Source: an uncultured Vampirovibrio sp.
GTDB taxonomy: Bacteria > Cyanobacteriota > Vampirovibrionia > Gastranaerophilales > Gastranaerophilaceae
Length of the DNA stretch: 64,000 nt
Assembly: GCA_910583725.1 (NCBI GenBank)
Contig: CAJTXZ010000004.1
Location: 58,122-122,121, forward strand
Direction of reading: 5' to 3'
Under the pieces are notes generated by a model that had not been told where the DNA came from, searched no databases, and worked only from the letters and a program-made list of their open reading frames with translations. Below, one piece after another: positions 8,480 to 17,107 of the stretch (position 1 is its first letter; each line of letters starts with the position of its first letter). A program made the translations under genes and the position numbers.

Positions 8480-8695
8480 ATGGATGTAAGCAGAACTATT
8501 AAAATCTTCGCAGCAGAAGAAAACATCAGCGTGGCTGAACTGATTAGAAGGTTTGCAAAATACTCAGGCAAAGAATATTCAACCCAATCATTCTCAAACA
8601 GGCTGAGAAACGGCACCGTGCACTTTAATGAAGTGGAGCAGATAGCAAAAATGCTTGGGTATAGAATAAAATTTGAAAAAGAGGACGAGCAATAA
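8480..8695 (+). CDS. Small HTH-type protein, copy 1 (71 aa)
   Basis: A 71-residue protein beginning MDVSRTIKIF with the look of a compact Cro/XRE-like helix-turn-helix. It has an opening helix, then VAELIRRFAKYSGK, a recognition-like QSFSNRLRNG turn and a closing EVEQIAKMLGYRIKFE. It is about half identical to the next gene (8827-9045), so the two are a tandem duplication. A DNA-binding role is inferred from the pattern. The two palindromes immediately upstream would suit autoregulation and control of the divergent prepilin gene. There is no strong Shine-Dalgarno sequence. Confidence 0.75.
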   Translation: MDVSRTIKIFAAEENISVAELIRRFAKYSGKEYSTQSFSNRLRNGTVHFNEVEQIAKMLGYRIKFEKEDEQ

Positions 8696-8741
8696 TTTTT
8701 TTGCTGTTTTCTAGTTTAAACCTTTCATTTTGTAAACATAC

Positions 8742-8779
8742 TTTCAATATATATTTAAATTTTCAATATATATTTTAAA
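8742..8779. repeat. Tandem AT-rich direct repeat before the second HTH gene
   Basis: TTTCAATATATATTTAAA (8742-8759) is repeated almost exactly at 8761-8779 (TTTCAATATATATTTTAAA). The repeats sit 48 bp before the ATG at 8827 and could be regulator sites or promoter elements of the second HTH gene. Confidence 0.5.
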
Positions 8780-8826
8780 TAATAACACATTTTGCAATTT
8801 TTGCAAGAAAAATATACTATCAAAAA

Positions 8827-9045
8827 ATGGATGTAAAAAAGCTTTTGAACATTCTTGCTGCACAAGAAGGAATAACCACATCGGAATTAATAAGACGCTT
8901 TGCAGTTCATGCAGGCAAAGATATATCTGTGACATCATTTTTAACAAGAATGAACACAGGCACAATCCGCTATAATGAAGTAGATAGAATCGCAGAAATG
9001 CTTGGCTATGAAATAAAGTTTGAAAGAAAACATACAAAAAGCTGA
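8827..9045 (+). CDS. Small HTH-type protein, copy 2 (72 aa)
   Basis: Tandem sister of the protein at 8480. The shared skeleton is MDV, ELIRRFA, AGK/SGK, SF..R...GT, NEV..IA.MLGY.IKFE, with a basic tail (RKHTKS) here. It is a predicted small HTH DNA-binding protein. It has its own spacer with two AT-rich direct repeats, so the copies may be controlled separately. Diverged sister regulators next to a large surface-protein gene suggest a switch, but nothing here proves which DNA they bind. Confidence 0.75.
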   Translation: MDVKKLLNILAAQEGITTSELIRRFAVHAGKDISVTSFLTRMNTGTIRYNEVDRIAEMLGYEIKFERKHTKS

Positions 9046-9236
9046 TTGCGCGCCCCTAAAGCCTTTTTTTTAGATGAAAAAATAAAATGTGCAGATGAAA
9101 GCAAACCCCAATTTTGGCGGTTTTTATGGTATAGTTAAACTAAATTCCAGATATCGTAATAAAATCATTGTACATAATTTATGGATGTAAGTCAATAAAT
9201 TATGTATTTAGTAACAAAACTTCACAAAGCATAAAT

Positions 9237-9557
9237 ATGACCACAACGGGAAAAAGATTTAAAAACATAAGAATTGCGCTGAATTTGTCTCAAGAGGCTT
9301 TCGGCAAAGAAATAGGTTTATCAAAATCAGGCATATCGGCTGTTGAAAATGACAAAACATTTGTTTCATTAGAAATTTTAAGTACACTTTTAATAGACTA
9401 CAATATTAATATGAATTACCTTGTTGGGGGCATTGGCGAAATGTTTAACCCCACGGGCTTCGCCCCAAAAACCGGCAAAAAGCCCTGTATATGTGCTGAT
9501 ATTGAATTCAGGCAAAGGGTGCGGCAAATTTTAAAGGAAGAAGGGCTGATAAAATAG
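9237..9557 (+). CDS. XRE-family transcriptional regulator (106 aa)
   Basis: The N-terminal ~65 residues are a standard XRE helix-turn-helix: GKRFKNIRIALNLSQEAFGKE, then GLSKSGISAVENDKTF with the recognition helix, and a closing LLIDYNINMNYLVGG. A 40-residue tail with two Cys follows. The start at ATG 9237 is preferred over an upstream in-frame ATG (9168) because the domain begins right after it. It may be a leaderless or poorly translated message, since no Shine-Dalgarno is seen. Its own terminator overlaps the stop codon. The target is unknown. Confidence 0.85.
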   Translation: MTTTGKRFKNIRIALNLSQEAFGKEIGLSKSGISAVENDKTFVSLEILSTLLIDYNINMNYLVGGIGEMFNPTGFAPKTGKKPCICADIEFRQRVRQILKEEGLIK

Positions 9558-9587
9558 CCTTATCTGCTTGTTTTATAAGGCTTTTTG
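9556..9587 (+). terminator. Terminator of the XRE regulator gene
   Basis: AGCCTTAT (9556-9563) and ATAAGGCT (9575-9582) form a perfect 8-bp stem followed by TTTTG. The stem begins inside the stop codon of the regulator. Confidence 0.8.
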
Positions 9588-9637
9588 CATTAGTTTAACC
9601 AGCCAAATTAAAAGACGGCAATTTTTATAACAATATC

Positions 9638-9673
9638 AAAAAGCCCCCAAAAAGCAAACTCCGGAGGCTTTTT
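9638..9673. terminator. Bidirectional terminator between the XRE gene and tpiA
   Basis: AAAAAGCC (9638-9645) and GGCTTTTT (9666-9673), with an extra CC/GG pairing inside, give a stem with a T-run on either strand. It is placed to end tpiA transcription from the right. Confidence 0.6.
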
Positions 9674-9765
9674 ATAATCTATATTTGGCTGCCCCTTCAA
9701 AGATATATAAGGGCATATACTCCATTAAAAATCTTAAAAGGCGCGAGGCAGGCCCATTTTATCAC

Positions 9766-10545
9766 TTATTTTGCCATTGCACCTTTTACAATTTCAGCAA
9801 AGCTGTCAGCCTTAAGGCTTGCTCCGCCAACAAGAGCGCCGTCAATATCAGACTGGGCCATTTGTTCAACAATTGTTTCAGGTTTTACGGAGCCGCCGTA
9901 TAAAATTCTAATCGCATCGGCTGCTTCTTTATTTGAAACCTTTTCAACAACGCTTCTGATGTGCTTGATTACTCTGTTTGCCTCGGCTGAATCACAGGTT
10001 TTGCCGGTGCCGATAGCCCAGATAGGTTCATATGCTATAACTGACTTTTTCACTTCATCAACACTTAAACCTTTAAGTGCTTCTGTGATTTGTTTTTCAA
10101 TATGAGCATCAGTTACGCCTTCTTCTCTTTGCTCAAGCGTTTCACCGCAGCAAATAATTGGCACAATGCCATTATCAAGAATAACTTTGGCCTTTTTGTT
10201 AATCATTTCATCTGTTTCACCAAAGTACTGGCGTCTTTCAGAGTGGCCAATAATGATATAAGAAACAGCAAAATCTTTTAGCATATCAATTGAAATTTCG
10301 CCTGTGAATGCGCCTTTTGGCTCATAATAAACGTTTTGTGCAGCAAGTTTAATTCTGCCGCAGCCGCAGTGGCACATTTCTTCATTAACCGCATATAAAG
10401 ATGTAAACACCGGAGCCACAACAATTTCAGGAAGTTTGTCTAATTCAAGGCTATCAACCTTGCTTCTAATTCCCTTGATTAATTCTCTTGATTGTTCACT
10501 GTTGTTGTGCATTTTCCAGTTGCCTGCAATGATTGGTTTTCTCAT
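9766..10545 (-). CDS. tpiA: Triosephosphate isomerase (259 aa)
   Basis: Interconverts dihydroxyacetone phosphate and glyceraldehyde 3-phosphate in glycolysis and gluconeogenesis. The full-length TIM barrel shows the substrate Lys in AGNWKMH, the catalytic His in IGHSERR, the catalytic Glu in AYEPIWAIGTG (start of the mobile loop) and the phosphate-binding ILYGGSVKP and GALVGGASL loops. AAAGGAG precedes the ATG by 9 nt. It stands alone, divergent from bioA, with no other glycolytic gene adjacent. Confidence 0.98.
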   Translation of the reverse strand: MRKPIIAGNWKMHNNSEQSRELIKGIRSKVDSLELDKLPEIVVAPVFTSLYAVNEEMCHCGCGRIKLAAQNVYYEPKGAFTGEISIDMLKDFAVSYIIIGHSERRQYFGETDEMINKKAKVILDNGIVPIICCGETLEQREEGVTDAHIEKQITEALKGLSVDEVKKSVIAYEPIWAIGTGKTCDSAEANRVIKHIRSVVEKVSNKEAADAIRILYGGSVKPETIVEQMAQSDIDGALVGGASLKADSFAEIVKGAMAK

Positions 10546-10618
10546 AAACTTAAACTCCTTTATTTAAATTAAAGCACCTTTATAGTATCATAAAAATATC
10601 TTTGGGAGGGAATTTTTT

Positions 10619-11869
10619 ATGCAAATATGGCATCCATTCACACAGCATGGCTTAAATGAAGATATAATTGAGATTGAAACATCTGACAAAGAGTTTTTAA
10701 TAACAAAAGATGGTGCAAAAATTATTGATGGCATATCATCCTGGTGGGTAAACACTTTGGGGCACAAAAACCCCATTATTGCAAAAGCTATTGAGGATGA
10801 GGCTAAAAAGCTTCACCAGATAATATTTGCAGGTTTTGTACATAAACCTGCAAAATGTGCGGCTGAAAACTTAAGTAAATTTTTGCCAAAAGATTATACG
10901 CATATATTTTTCTCCGATTCAGGCTCTACAAGCGTTGAGGTGGCCTTAAAGATGGCTGTTGGGTATCATTATAATAAGGGGCAAAACAGAAGCAAAATTG
11001 TCGCAATGGAGCACTCTTACCACGGCGATACCTTTGGCGGCATGTCCTCAGGTGCAAGAAGCGTATTTAATGAGCCCTACACAAAGATGCTTTTTGAGGT
11101 TGAAAGGATTCCATACCCGAAGGAAGGCGAAGAAGAGCGCACAATAAAAGCATACAAAAAACTTTTAGAAAAAGAAGGCAATAAAATCGGGGCAATCATT
11201 CTGGAACCATTGGTTTTGGGCTCTGGCGGCATGTTCTTTTATAAGCCCTTTGTAATTGATGAATTATACAAATTATCAAAAGAATACGGCGTAATCTTTG
11301 CCCTTGATGAGGTTATGACAGGTTTTGGCAGAGTTGGCACAATGTTTGCATTTAACCAGACAAATATAATCCCTGATATTATTTGCCTTTCAAAGGGTTT
11401 AACAGGAGGTTCAATCCCGCTTGCTGCAACGGTTTCAACAAAAGAAATATATGATGCTTACTTATCTAAAGATAAGGCCAAAATGTTTTTCCACTCTTCA
11501 TCCTACACCGCAAACCCGATTGCCTGCGCTGCAGCCAATGCAAACCTTGAAATATGGCAAAATACGGATGTTTTAGCCGATGTTAAGAGGGTTAACGATT
11601 TTTATTATACGCAGCTAGAAAGGTTTAAGCACCTGCCCGCTAAAAACGTACGTATTTTGGGGGATATTTTTGCATTTGATGTTGAAAAATCAGGCAATGA
11701 TTATGTTTCAAACATCGGCATAAAACTTTATGATTATTACAGAAAAAATAATATCCTGCTTCGCCCCTTAGGCAATACTGTATACGTCATGCCGCCATAT
11801 TGTATATCAAATGAGAGCTTAATAAGGGTTTTTGACGTTATTGAAAAATCACTAAAAGAGTGTTTGTAA
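10619..11869 (+). CDS. bioA: Adenosylmethionine-8-amino-7-oxononanoate aminotransferase (416 aa)
   Basis: PLP enzyme that makes 7,8-diaminopelargonic acid in biotin synthesis, with SAM as the usual amino donor. The opening WHPFTQH, the ISSWWVN motif with its paired Trp, the SDSGSTSVEVALKMA cofactor loop, HSYHGDTFGGMS, ALDEVMTGFGR and the Schiff-base Lys in CLSKGLTGG are all characteristic of BioA within class III aminotransferases. GGGAGGG lies 8 nt before the ATG. No other biotin gene (bioB, bioD, bioF) is adjacent, so the pathway is dispersed or partial. Confidence 0.93.
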   Translation: MQIWHPFTQHGLNEDIIEIETSDKEFLITKDGAKIIDGISSWWVNTLGHKNPIIAKAIEDEAKKLHQIIFAGFVHKPAKCAAENLSKFLPKDYTHIFFSDSGSTSVEVALKMAVGYHYNKGQNRSKIVAMEHSYHGDTFGGMSSGARSVFNEPYTKMLFEVERIPYPKEGEEERTIKAYKKLLEKEGNKIGAIILEPLVLGSGGMFFYKPFVIDELYKLSKEYGVIFALDEVMTGFGRVGTMFAFNQTNIIPDIICLSKGLTGGSIPLAATVSTKEIYDAYLSKDKAKMFFHSSSYTANPIACAAANANLEIWQNTDVLADVKRVNDFYYTQLERFKHLPAKNVRILGDIFAFDVEKSGNDYVSNIGIKLYDYYRKNNILLRPLGNTVYVMPPYCISNESLIRVFDVIEKSLKECL

Positions 11870-11991
11870 AGCTATAAAATATCTCCAGGCTTTGACATGA
11901 CAATATCAACACGGATATAACCATTAAACAACAACATTATAAATCATCTGACAATTTTTTATCTTCACGGGTTTTATAAATATTGAAAACC

Positions 11992-13077
11992 ATGTCAATA
12001 AATTTCAATGTTTTTTCAAAATTTAATTATCCAATTCAAAATTATGGTGTAACAAAAAGTCCTGCGCCAGGTTTTGGAGTGCAAAATTCTGCACCGGTTT
12101 TTGATGTATTCATAAAGCAGACATCTAAAACCCAAACCAGGGCAAAAGAAAAAGCAAGCGCATTATGGCAAGCGCAAGATATTAGCAATACAACAAGCTG
12201 GACAAAGGACAGGTTTGAAAAAATATATAATGAAATATATGACGAAGTTATGAATAGTATGCCGATAACAAAAGAATTAAACATTCAAAAGCCTGTGCTT
12301 AAATTTATGGAAAAAGATAACGACAGATTAACCATGATGCGCTATAATCTGGACAATAATTCCATTAGCATATTCCCCATGTTAAAAGATGACTTCTTTT
12401 CATATAAAATGCCTGAAAACAAAATTGAATCAGGAATAGTAGGAATAATAGCAAGCAAAAGAGGGTATGAAAAAGATTTAAAAACACTCCCAAAAATGCA
12501 AGACATAACTATATTAAAGCTGAATGATGATGAAAAAGAATTATTAATAAAAGGATTTTTTGCTCATGAATTGAGACATGTAGTACAAGATCATCTAATG
12601 ATGTCCACAAAAAGCACCTGCAACATTTTAAAGGACATAAATGCCGATATAAATGAAGCAACAAAAGAAATTGAACGCTGCCGCGAAGAACTAGAAAAAT
12701 TGGGCGGAGAAAAACCTCCGCTCAATACCCATATTTTAGAAATAAAAAATTCCCATTATATAGAAGACTACAAACCTGCTAAATTAATTGAAGATGATGT
12801 CAAATTAAAATTTTCATCACTTGATGATGATAACAGATATTGGTCAACAAAAAATCATCTTTCTTTGCGCAAAATCACAGATGATCATAATGAATATATT
12901 ATGCAGCCTGTAGAAATAGATGCTAACCACTATGCTGCAGAATATTTGGTTCTCCATACTTCAACAGAAAATGCAAGAGAAGATATAGTAAGAGATATAG
13001 AATTAGATTTTCTTTTAAACACCAATTTAGAAGCAATGCAAGAAGCTGGTTATCCGCCATTAATTGAAAAGCATTGA
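11992..13077 (+). CDS. Zincin-like metallopeptidase with lineage leader (361 aa)
   Basis: Residues 192-196 are HELRH, a zinc-metalloprotease HExxH motif, and Glu308 in VEIDANHYAAEYL lies where gluzincins carry the third ligand. The E..DAN.YAAE pattern recalls the ImmA/IrrE group, but the rest is not recognisable. The N-terminus, MSINFNVFSKFNYPIQ then SPAPGFG, follows the M-x-I-x-x-N leader pattern repeated across this window. There is no classical signal peptide or membrane helix. The start at ATG 11992 is preferred over an in-frame TTG at 11983 because it fits that leader; neither has a good ribosome binding site. It is probably a protease, but substrate and location are unknown. Confidence 0.7.
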   Translation: MSINFNVFSKFNYPIQNYGVTKSPAPGFGVQNSAPVFDVFIKQTSKTQTRAKEKASALWQAQDISNTTSWTKDRFEKIYNEIYDEVMNSMPITKELNIQKPVLKFMEKDNDRLTMMRYNLDNNSISIFPMLKDDFFSYKMPENKIESGIVGIIASKRGYEKDLKTLPKMQDITILKLNDDEKELLIKGFFAHELRHVVQDHLMMSTKSTCNILKDINADINEATKEIERCREELEKLGGEKPPLNTHILEIKNSHYIEDYKPAKLIEDDVKLKFSSLDDDNRYWSTKNHLSLRKITDDHNEYIMQPVEIDANHYAAEYLVLHTSTENAREDIVRDIELDFLLNTNLEAMQEAGYPPLIEKH

Positions 13078-13253
13078 GATAATTTTCGCAATCTTCATTA
13101 AAATGAACGTCTAAATTGAGTTTTAGCTAAATAAAGTTTAAGCCTGATTTCTTATGCATAGTATATGGTATAGCAGGCTGAAAACATAGGATAAATAAAT
13201 GCAAAATTGTTATACAATTACTAAAATATAAATTTGAAATAATTTTTGTTTTA

Positions 13254-13286
13254 TACAAAAAACCGCCCAGCTAAAGGCCCGGGCGG
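13254..13286 (-). terminator. Terminator of the pilus/secretion operon
   Basis: On the minus strand CCGCCC (13281-13286) and GGGCGG (13263-13268) pair around a 12-nt loop and are followed by TTTTTTG. It lies 26 bp after the stop of the last operon gene. Confidence 0.85.
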
Positions 13287-13311
13287 AATTTTTGAAATTT
13301 TTGAATATTTT

Positions 13312-14529
13312 TTATTGCTGATATGCTGCAAACAACGGCATATATAATGATAATGCAAGGAATAAAACTACAAAACCAATGAATATCAACAATGCAGGCT
13401 CAACAAGTTTTGTAAATTTATCAATGATATCATCAAGTTTTCTGTCAATAAATGTTGTACAGTGGTATAACATTTCACCTAAACGACCTGACTGTTCACC
13501 TGTTGCAATCATAAATAACATCATATTCGGTATTTGCTTTGTACTTCTTAATGCAATAGAAAGGTGGATACCTTGCTGTACCTTAGCAGCAGCACCCAAT
13601 ATTGCCTGTTTTAATACAACATTATCCATCGTTAAATTTGAAAGATATAAGCAGTCTACAACAGGAATACCGGCATCATATGCAACCTGCAGAACAGCAA
13701 GAAAGTTTGAGTAGTTTGCATACCGCATCAAATCAGAAAGAAGAGGTACTTTTAATATATATCTGTCTACCACTTTTCTTGATGCTTCGGTTGTAAATAT
13801 TTTTCTGATACCATAGATAATTACGCCAACACCGATAATTAATACATACCAGAACTTGCGCATAAAGTTTCCAAGTTCAATACAAATTTTGGTTGCCCAA
13901 GGCAAATCACGGCCAAGGTTATCAAACATCGCAGAAAATGCCGGAAATACAAACATTAACATAATTGTAACAACAACCGCTGCCAAAATAAGTACAAATG
14001 CAGGATAAATAAGCGCGCCAATTACTTTACCCTTGATGGCGTCTTGTTTCTTTAACAATTCCAGCATTCTGGCAAGGGTTTTATCCAATTCTCCGGAATC
14101 TTCACCGGCTTTTACCAAGCCGACATACACTCTGCCAAACAAGCTTCTGTATTTTTCAAGAGTTTCCGCAAGCGTAGAACCTGCAATAATCTGTCTTCTT
14201 AACTCATAAGCAATATCCCTGATTGCAGTAGTCTCTGCATTATTTTCCATAAACACAAGGGTTTCAATGATAGGGATACCAGTTGCTGTCAATATTTGCA
14301 AGGTTGAAGTGAATTCAATCTTGTCCTTTAAAGACATAGGTTTCAGGTTTGCTTTTGCAAGTTTAATTACCTGCTCGGAAGCATTTTTATTTGATTCATC
14401 AATAATTTTTGTAGGCAAAAGACCTATCTTCTTAATACCCTCACGGGCAGACTTAATGTCTTCAGCCTCAATCTTACCTCTGACAATAGTTTTATTATTT
14501 TTAAGTGCTATATATGCAAATAAGGGCAT
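13312..14529 (-). CDS. gspF: Type IV pilus / type II secretion inner-membrane platform protein (405 aa)
   Basis: GspF/PilC proteins form the inner-membrane platform that couples the ATPase to pilin assembly. The protein has the family's opening MPLFAYIALKNNK..RGKIEAED, two copies of the ~120-residue helical GspF domain (about 70-195 and 275-395) and three membrane segments (about 175-200, 225-245 and 380-402). The length is typical. Its start overlaps the ATPase gene stop as TAATG, so the two are translationally coupled. It is the last gene of a four-gene operon and is followed by a strong terminator. The name could equally be pilC. Confidence 0.95.
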   Translation of the reverse strand: MPLFAYIALKNNKTIVRGKIEAEDIKSAREGIKKIGLLPTKIIDESNKNASEQVIKLAKANLKPMSLKDKIEFTSTLQILTATGIPIIETLVFMENNAETTAIRDIAYELRRQIIAGSTLAETLEKYRSLFGRVYVGLVKAGEDSGELDKTLARMLELLKKQDAIKGKVIGALIYPAFVLILAAVVVTIMLMFVFPAFSAMFDNLGRDLPWATKICIELGNFMRKFWYVLIIGVGVIIYGIRKIFTTEASRKVVDRYILKVPLLSDLMRYANYSNFLAVLQVAYDAGIPVVDCLYLSNLTMDNVVLKQAILGAAAKVQQGIHLSIALRSTKQIPNMMLFMIATGEQSGRLGEMLYHCTTFIDRKLDDIIDKFTKLVEPALLIFIGFVVLFLALSLYMPLFAAYQQ

Positions 14530-16991
14530 TATTCACCAGCCAATCCTAAAATTCTAACAAATTCATCAACCGAAGTTATACCGTTTTTAATGTGCTCAAG
14601 ACAAGCTTTATGAAGTGTCTTCATACCATGTTTTACAGCATATTCTTCAATTTCTACATCATGTGCGCGCTGCGCAATAAGCTTCTTTAAGTCGTTATTA
14701 ACAACCAAAACCTCAAGTACAGCAGTTCTGCCTTTATAACCTGTATTATTACAGAACTCACAGCCTTTGGCCTTGTATATTTTCTGCTTCATAAACTCCT
14801 GTATTTCAATAGGGTCAGTCAGCACCTTCTTAGCTTCTTCAAGTGTCGGAGTATAAGCCTGTTTACATTCTGGACACAGTTTTCTAACAAGTCTTTGAGC
14901 TAAAACACCATTCAGGGTAGAAGATACAAGATAATCCTTTGCACCCATTTCAATAAGCCTTGTAACGGTTGCAGCAGCTGAGTTTGTGTGAACCGTACTT
15001 AACACAAGGTGACCGGTAAGAGAAGCGGAAATTGCAACCTCAAGCGTTTCAAAGTCACGAATCTCACCCACAAGGATAATATCAGGGTCCTGTCTTAATA
15101 TTGCTCTCAGTGAAGAGGCAAATGTAATACCGGCCTTAGGGTTTACAGCAGACTGGTTTACGCCTTCAAGCTTAATTTCAACAGGGTCTTCAATTGTTGT
15201 AATGTTAACATCCTCTTTGTTTAAAGATCTTAAAAGAGCGTACAAAGTAGTTGTTTTACCGGAACCCGTAGGACCTGATGTTAACAAAATTCCGTTAGGC
15301 TCGGAAACCAAATATTGGATTTTTTCTAAATCCTCCTTGGAGGCGCCATCAATAACAATACCGGTCTGAGCCTTGGCATCGGAAGAAGTTATAGCAGGTG
15401 CCAAAACCCTGATTACCATCTTCTCCCTGCCGTTAACAGGAAGTGTATTAATACGAAAGTCATACTGCATTTTTCTGTATTTGATAGTAAAGTTACCGTC
15501 TTGTGCACGTCTGTGCTCTGCAATGTTCATACGGGCCAATACCTTGAAACGCGAAATTACAGCACTTTCTACCTTTTGCGGAATCTTTAAAACTTCTTTT
15601 AAGGCGCCATCGACCCTATATCTAACCACATAACCGTCTGTTCTTGGTTCAATATGAATATCTGACGCTTTCTGATCAATCGCAGATGTAATAATTTTAT
15701 TAGCAAACTTAGATACAGTACCTGTTGTATCTTGAATTTCTCTTTCAACCTGTTCCCAAAGAGTGTCCTCATTACTTACATCAAGCTTTTCTCTTTCAAT
15801 CTGCTCTAAGATTCTGTCTGTTTCCTGTTTATCAGTTTGATAATAGGTTTGTACAAAATTTTCATACTCATAGTGAGTAATCATCATAATTGTAGGCTTT
15901 AAACCAGTTTGATAAACAATCTCGTCAATAACCTTTACATCCTTAGGATTTACCATACCGACAACAAGTGTTTTGTCGGTCATTGACAAAGGAATAACAC
16001 GATTTACTCTGACAAAATCCTCAGGAAGAACAGATATAGCTGTAGGTAAAGCCTTAAGTTGGTCAGCAGAAGCAAGCTTGAGACCCATCTGGGCGCCAAG
16101 AGCTTCTTTCAATTGCTTAATAGTAACAAAACCAAGCTTAACAAGAACAGAACCCAAAGGCACATCCAAAACCTTTGCTTCAGCAAGAGCTATGGTTAGC
16201 TGCTTTTCACTCAAAAGCCCTTCTTCCATTAAAATTTCACCAATCCTCTTTGTCTTGGGAGATTTTACGGCACTAATGGGCTTAACGGGTTTTTTTACAG
16301 CAGGAACGCCAGCAGCCTGCTTTGCTGCTGCAGATTTTATTGTATTCCTTTTGCTGGCACTTACAACTTCAGGATTTATAACATCAACATCATCATCTTC
16401 AATAGTTAAATCAACATCATCATCGCCAAGAGGTTTAGGCTGCACAACGGTTCTTGCCTGAGGCGCCTTAGGCCTTTGAGGCTGCGTTTGCACAGCAAGC
16501 GGTTTTGAGATTTTTGTTGCATCCATTGAGACATCAACTTCCTCAAGCTTATCTAAGCCGACAGAGGAGGTATCAAGTTTATTAACAGAGGTATTAGTCT
16601 TAACAGAAGTCTGAGATCCAACAGCCACAGGAGCAGGAGCCTCCACACCAATATCAGGAAGAGCATCAAGAGCCATCAAATCCTCAGCCGGTGCAGCACT
16701 GCTCAATTTAACATTTCCGTATTTAGAATTAAAAATCTTTAAAAATTCATCAAATAAAACGTTAAAATTTGTTTCTGAAAGAAAAATAAATTCAATTCTG
16801 GCATCAAAAACAGATTTTATATATTCTGTTATCTTAGCCTTGTCAGATGTGGCAGACACAGCGGCAAAAAAAGCACCGCCTTGCATATTAATGGGGACAA
16901 ATGACAACTCTTTTGCTACAGCAAGCTCAAAATGATTAGCGTAATCAAAATTGATTTTATTTATAAGTTTAACTAATAATTCGTTTTTCAT
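14529..16991 (-). CDS. gspE: Type IV pilus / type II secretion assembly ATPase (820 aa)
   Basis: Hexameric motor that drives pilin assembly. From about residue 245 there is a MshEN-type domain (RIGEILMEEGLL...LGSVLVKLGFV), the kind that in relatives binds c-di-GMP. The ATPase follows with Walker A GPTGSGKTTT near 572, an Asp box (TTIEDPVEIK), Walker B (DPDIILVGEIRD), a His box (LVLSTVHTNSA) and a tetracysteine zinc site (CPEC...CEFC). The first ~240 residues are a low-complexity Ala/Pro/Val-rich extension not usual in GspE. The downstream gene overlaps by one base. The secretin lies upstream behind an intergenic hairpin. Confidence 0.96.
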   Translation of the reverse strand: MKNELLVKLINKINFDYANHFELAVAKELSFVPINMQGGAFFAAVSATSDKAKITEYIKSVFDARIEFIFLSETNFNVLFDEFLKIFNSKYGNVKLSSAAPAEDLMALDALPDIGVEAPAPVAVGSQTSVKTNTSVNKLDTSSVGLDKLEEVDVSMDATKISKPLAVQTQPQRPKAPQARTVVQPKPLGDDDVDLTIEDDDVDVINPEVVSASKRNTIKSAAAKQAAGVPAVKKPVKPISAVKSPKTKRIGEILMEEGLLSEKQLTIALAEAKVLDVPLGSVLVKLGFVTIKQLKEALGAQMGLKLASADQLKALPTAISVLPEDFVRVNRVIPLSMTDKTLVVGMVNPKDVKVIDEIVYQTGLKPTIMMITHYEYENFVQTYYQTDKQETDRILEQIEREKLDVSNEDTLWEQVEREIQDTTGTVSKFANKIITSAIDQKASDIHIEPRTDGYVVRYRVDGALKEVLKIPQKVESAVISRFKVLARMNIAEHRRAQDGNFTIKYRKMQYDFRINTLPVNGREKMVIRVLAPAITSSDAKAQTGIVIDGASKEDLEKIQYLVSEPNGILLTSGPTGSGKTTTLYALLRSLNKEDVNITTIEDPVEIKLEGVNQSAVNPKAGITFASSLRAILRQDPDIILVGEIRDFETLEVAISASLTGHLVLSTVHTNSAAATVTRLIEMGAKDYLVSSTLNGVLAQRLVRKLCPECKQAYTPTLEEAKKVLTDPIEIQEFMKQKIYKAKGCEFCNNTGYKGRTAVLEVLVVNNDLKKLIAQRAHDVEIEEYAVKHGMKTLHKACLEHIKNGITSVDEFVRILGLAGE

Positions 16992-17054
16992 AAGATTCTA
17001 TCTGACTTTATACTTCTATCCGTAATGTATGCTTAATTTTATTAACTTTATTAT

Positions 17055-17092
17055 TTGGCTGGCAGGGCTTTTTAAAGAACCCTGCCATCCAA
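17055..17092 (-). other. Hairpin between the secretin and ATPase genes
   Basis: TTGGCTGGCAGGG (17055-17067) and CCCTGCCATCCAA (17080-17092) pair almost perfectly around a 12-nt loop. On the operon strand there is no T-run after it, so it is not an obvious terminator. It may protect or partially attenuate the mRNA between a gene needed in small amounts and its neighbours. Confidence 0.5.
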
Positions 17093-17107
17093 CAACCTTT
17101 TTTATTT

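Noticed and set aside
9180..9196. ATGGATGTAAG, identical to the start of the small HTH genes, upstream of the XRE gene
   Set aside because: It stops after five codons. It could be a vestige of a third copy, but eleven bases are too few to claim that.
13081..13160. Possible third copy of the palindromic element (ACGTCTAAAT ... TTATGCATAG)
   Set aside because: Only short words match and the flanks diverge. Not enough to call without an alignment.
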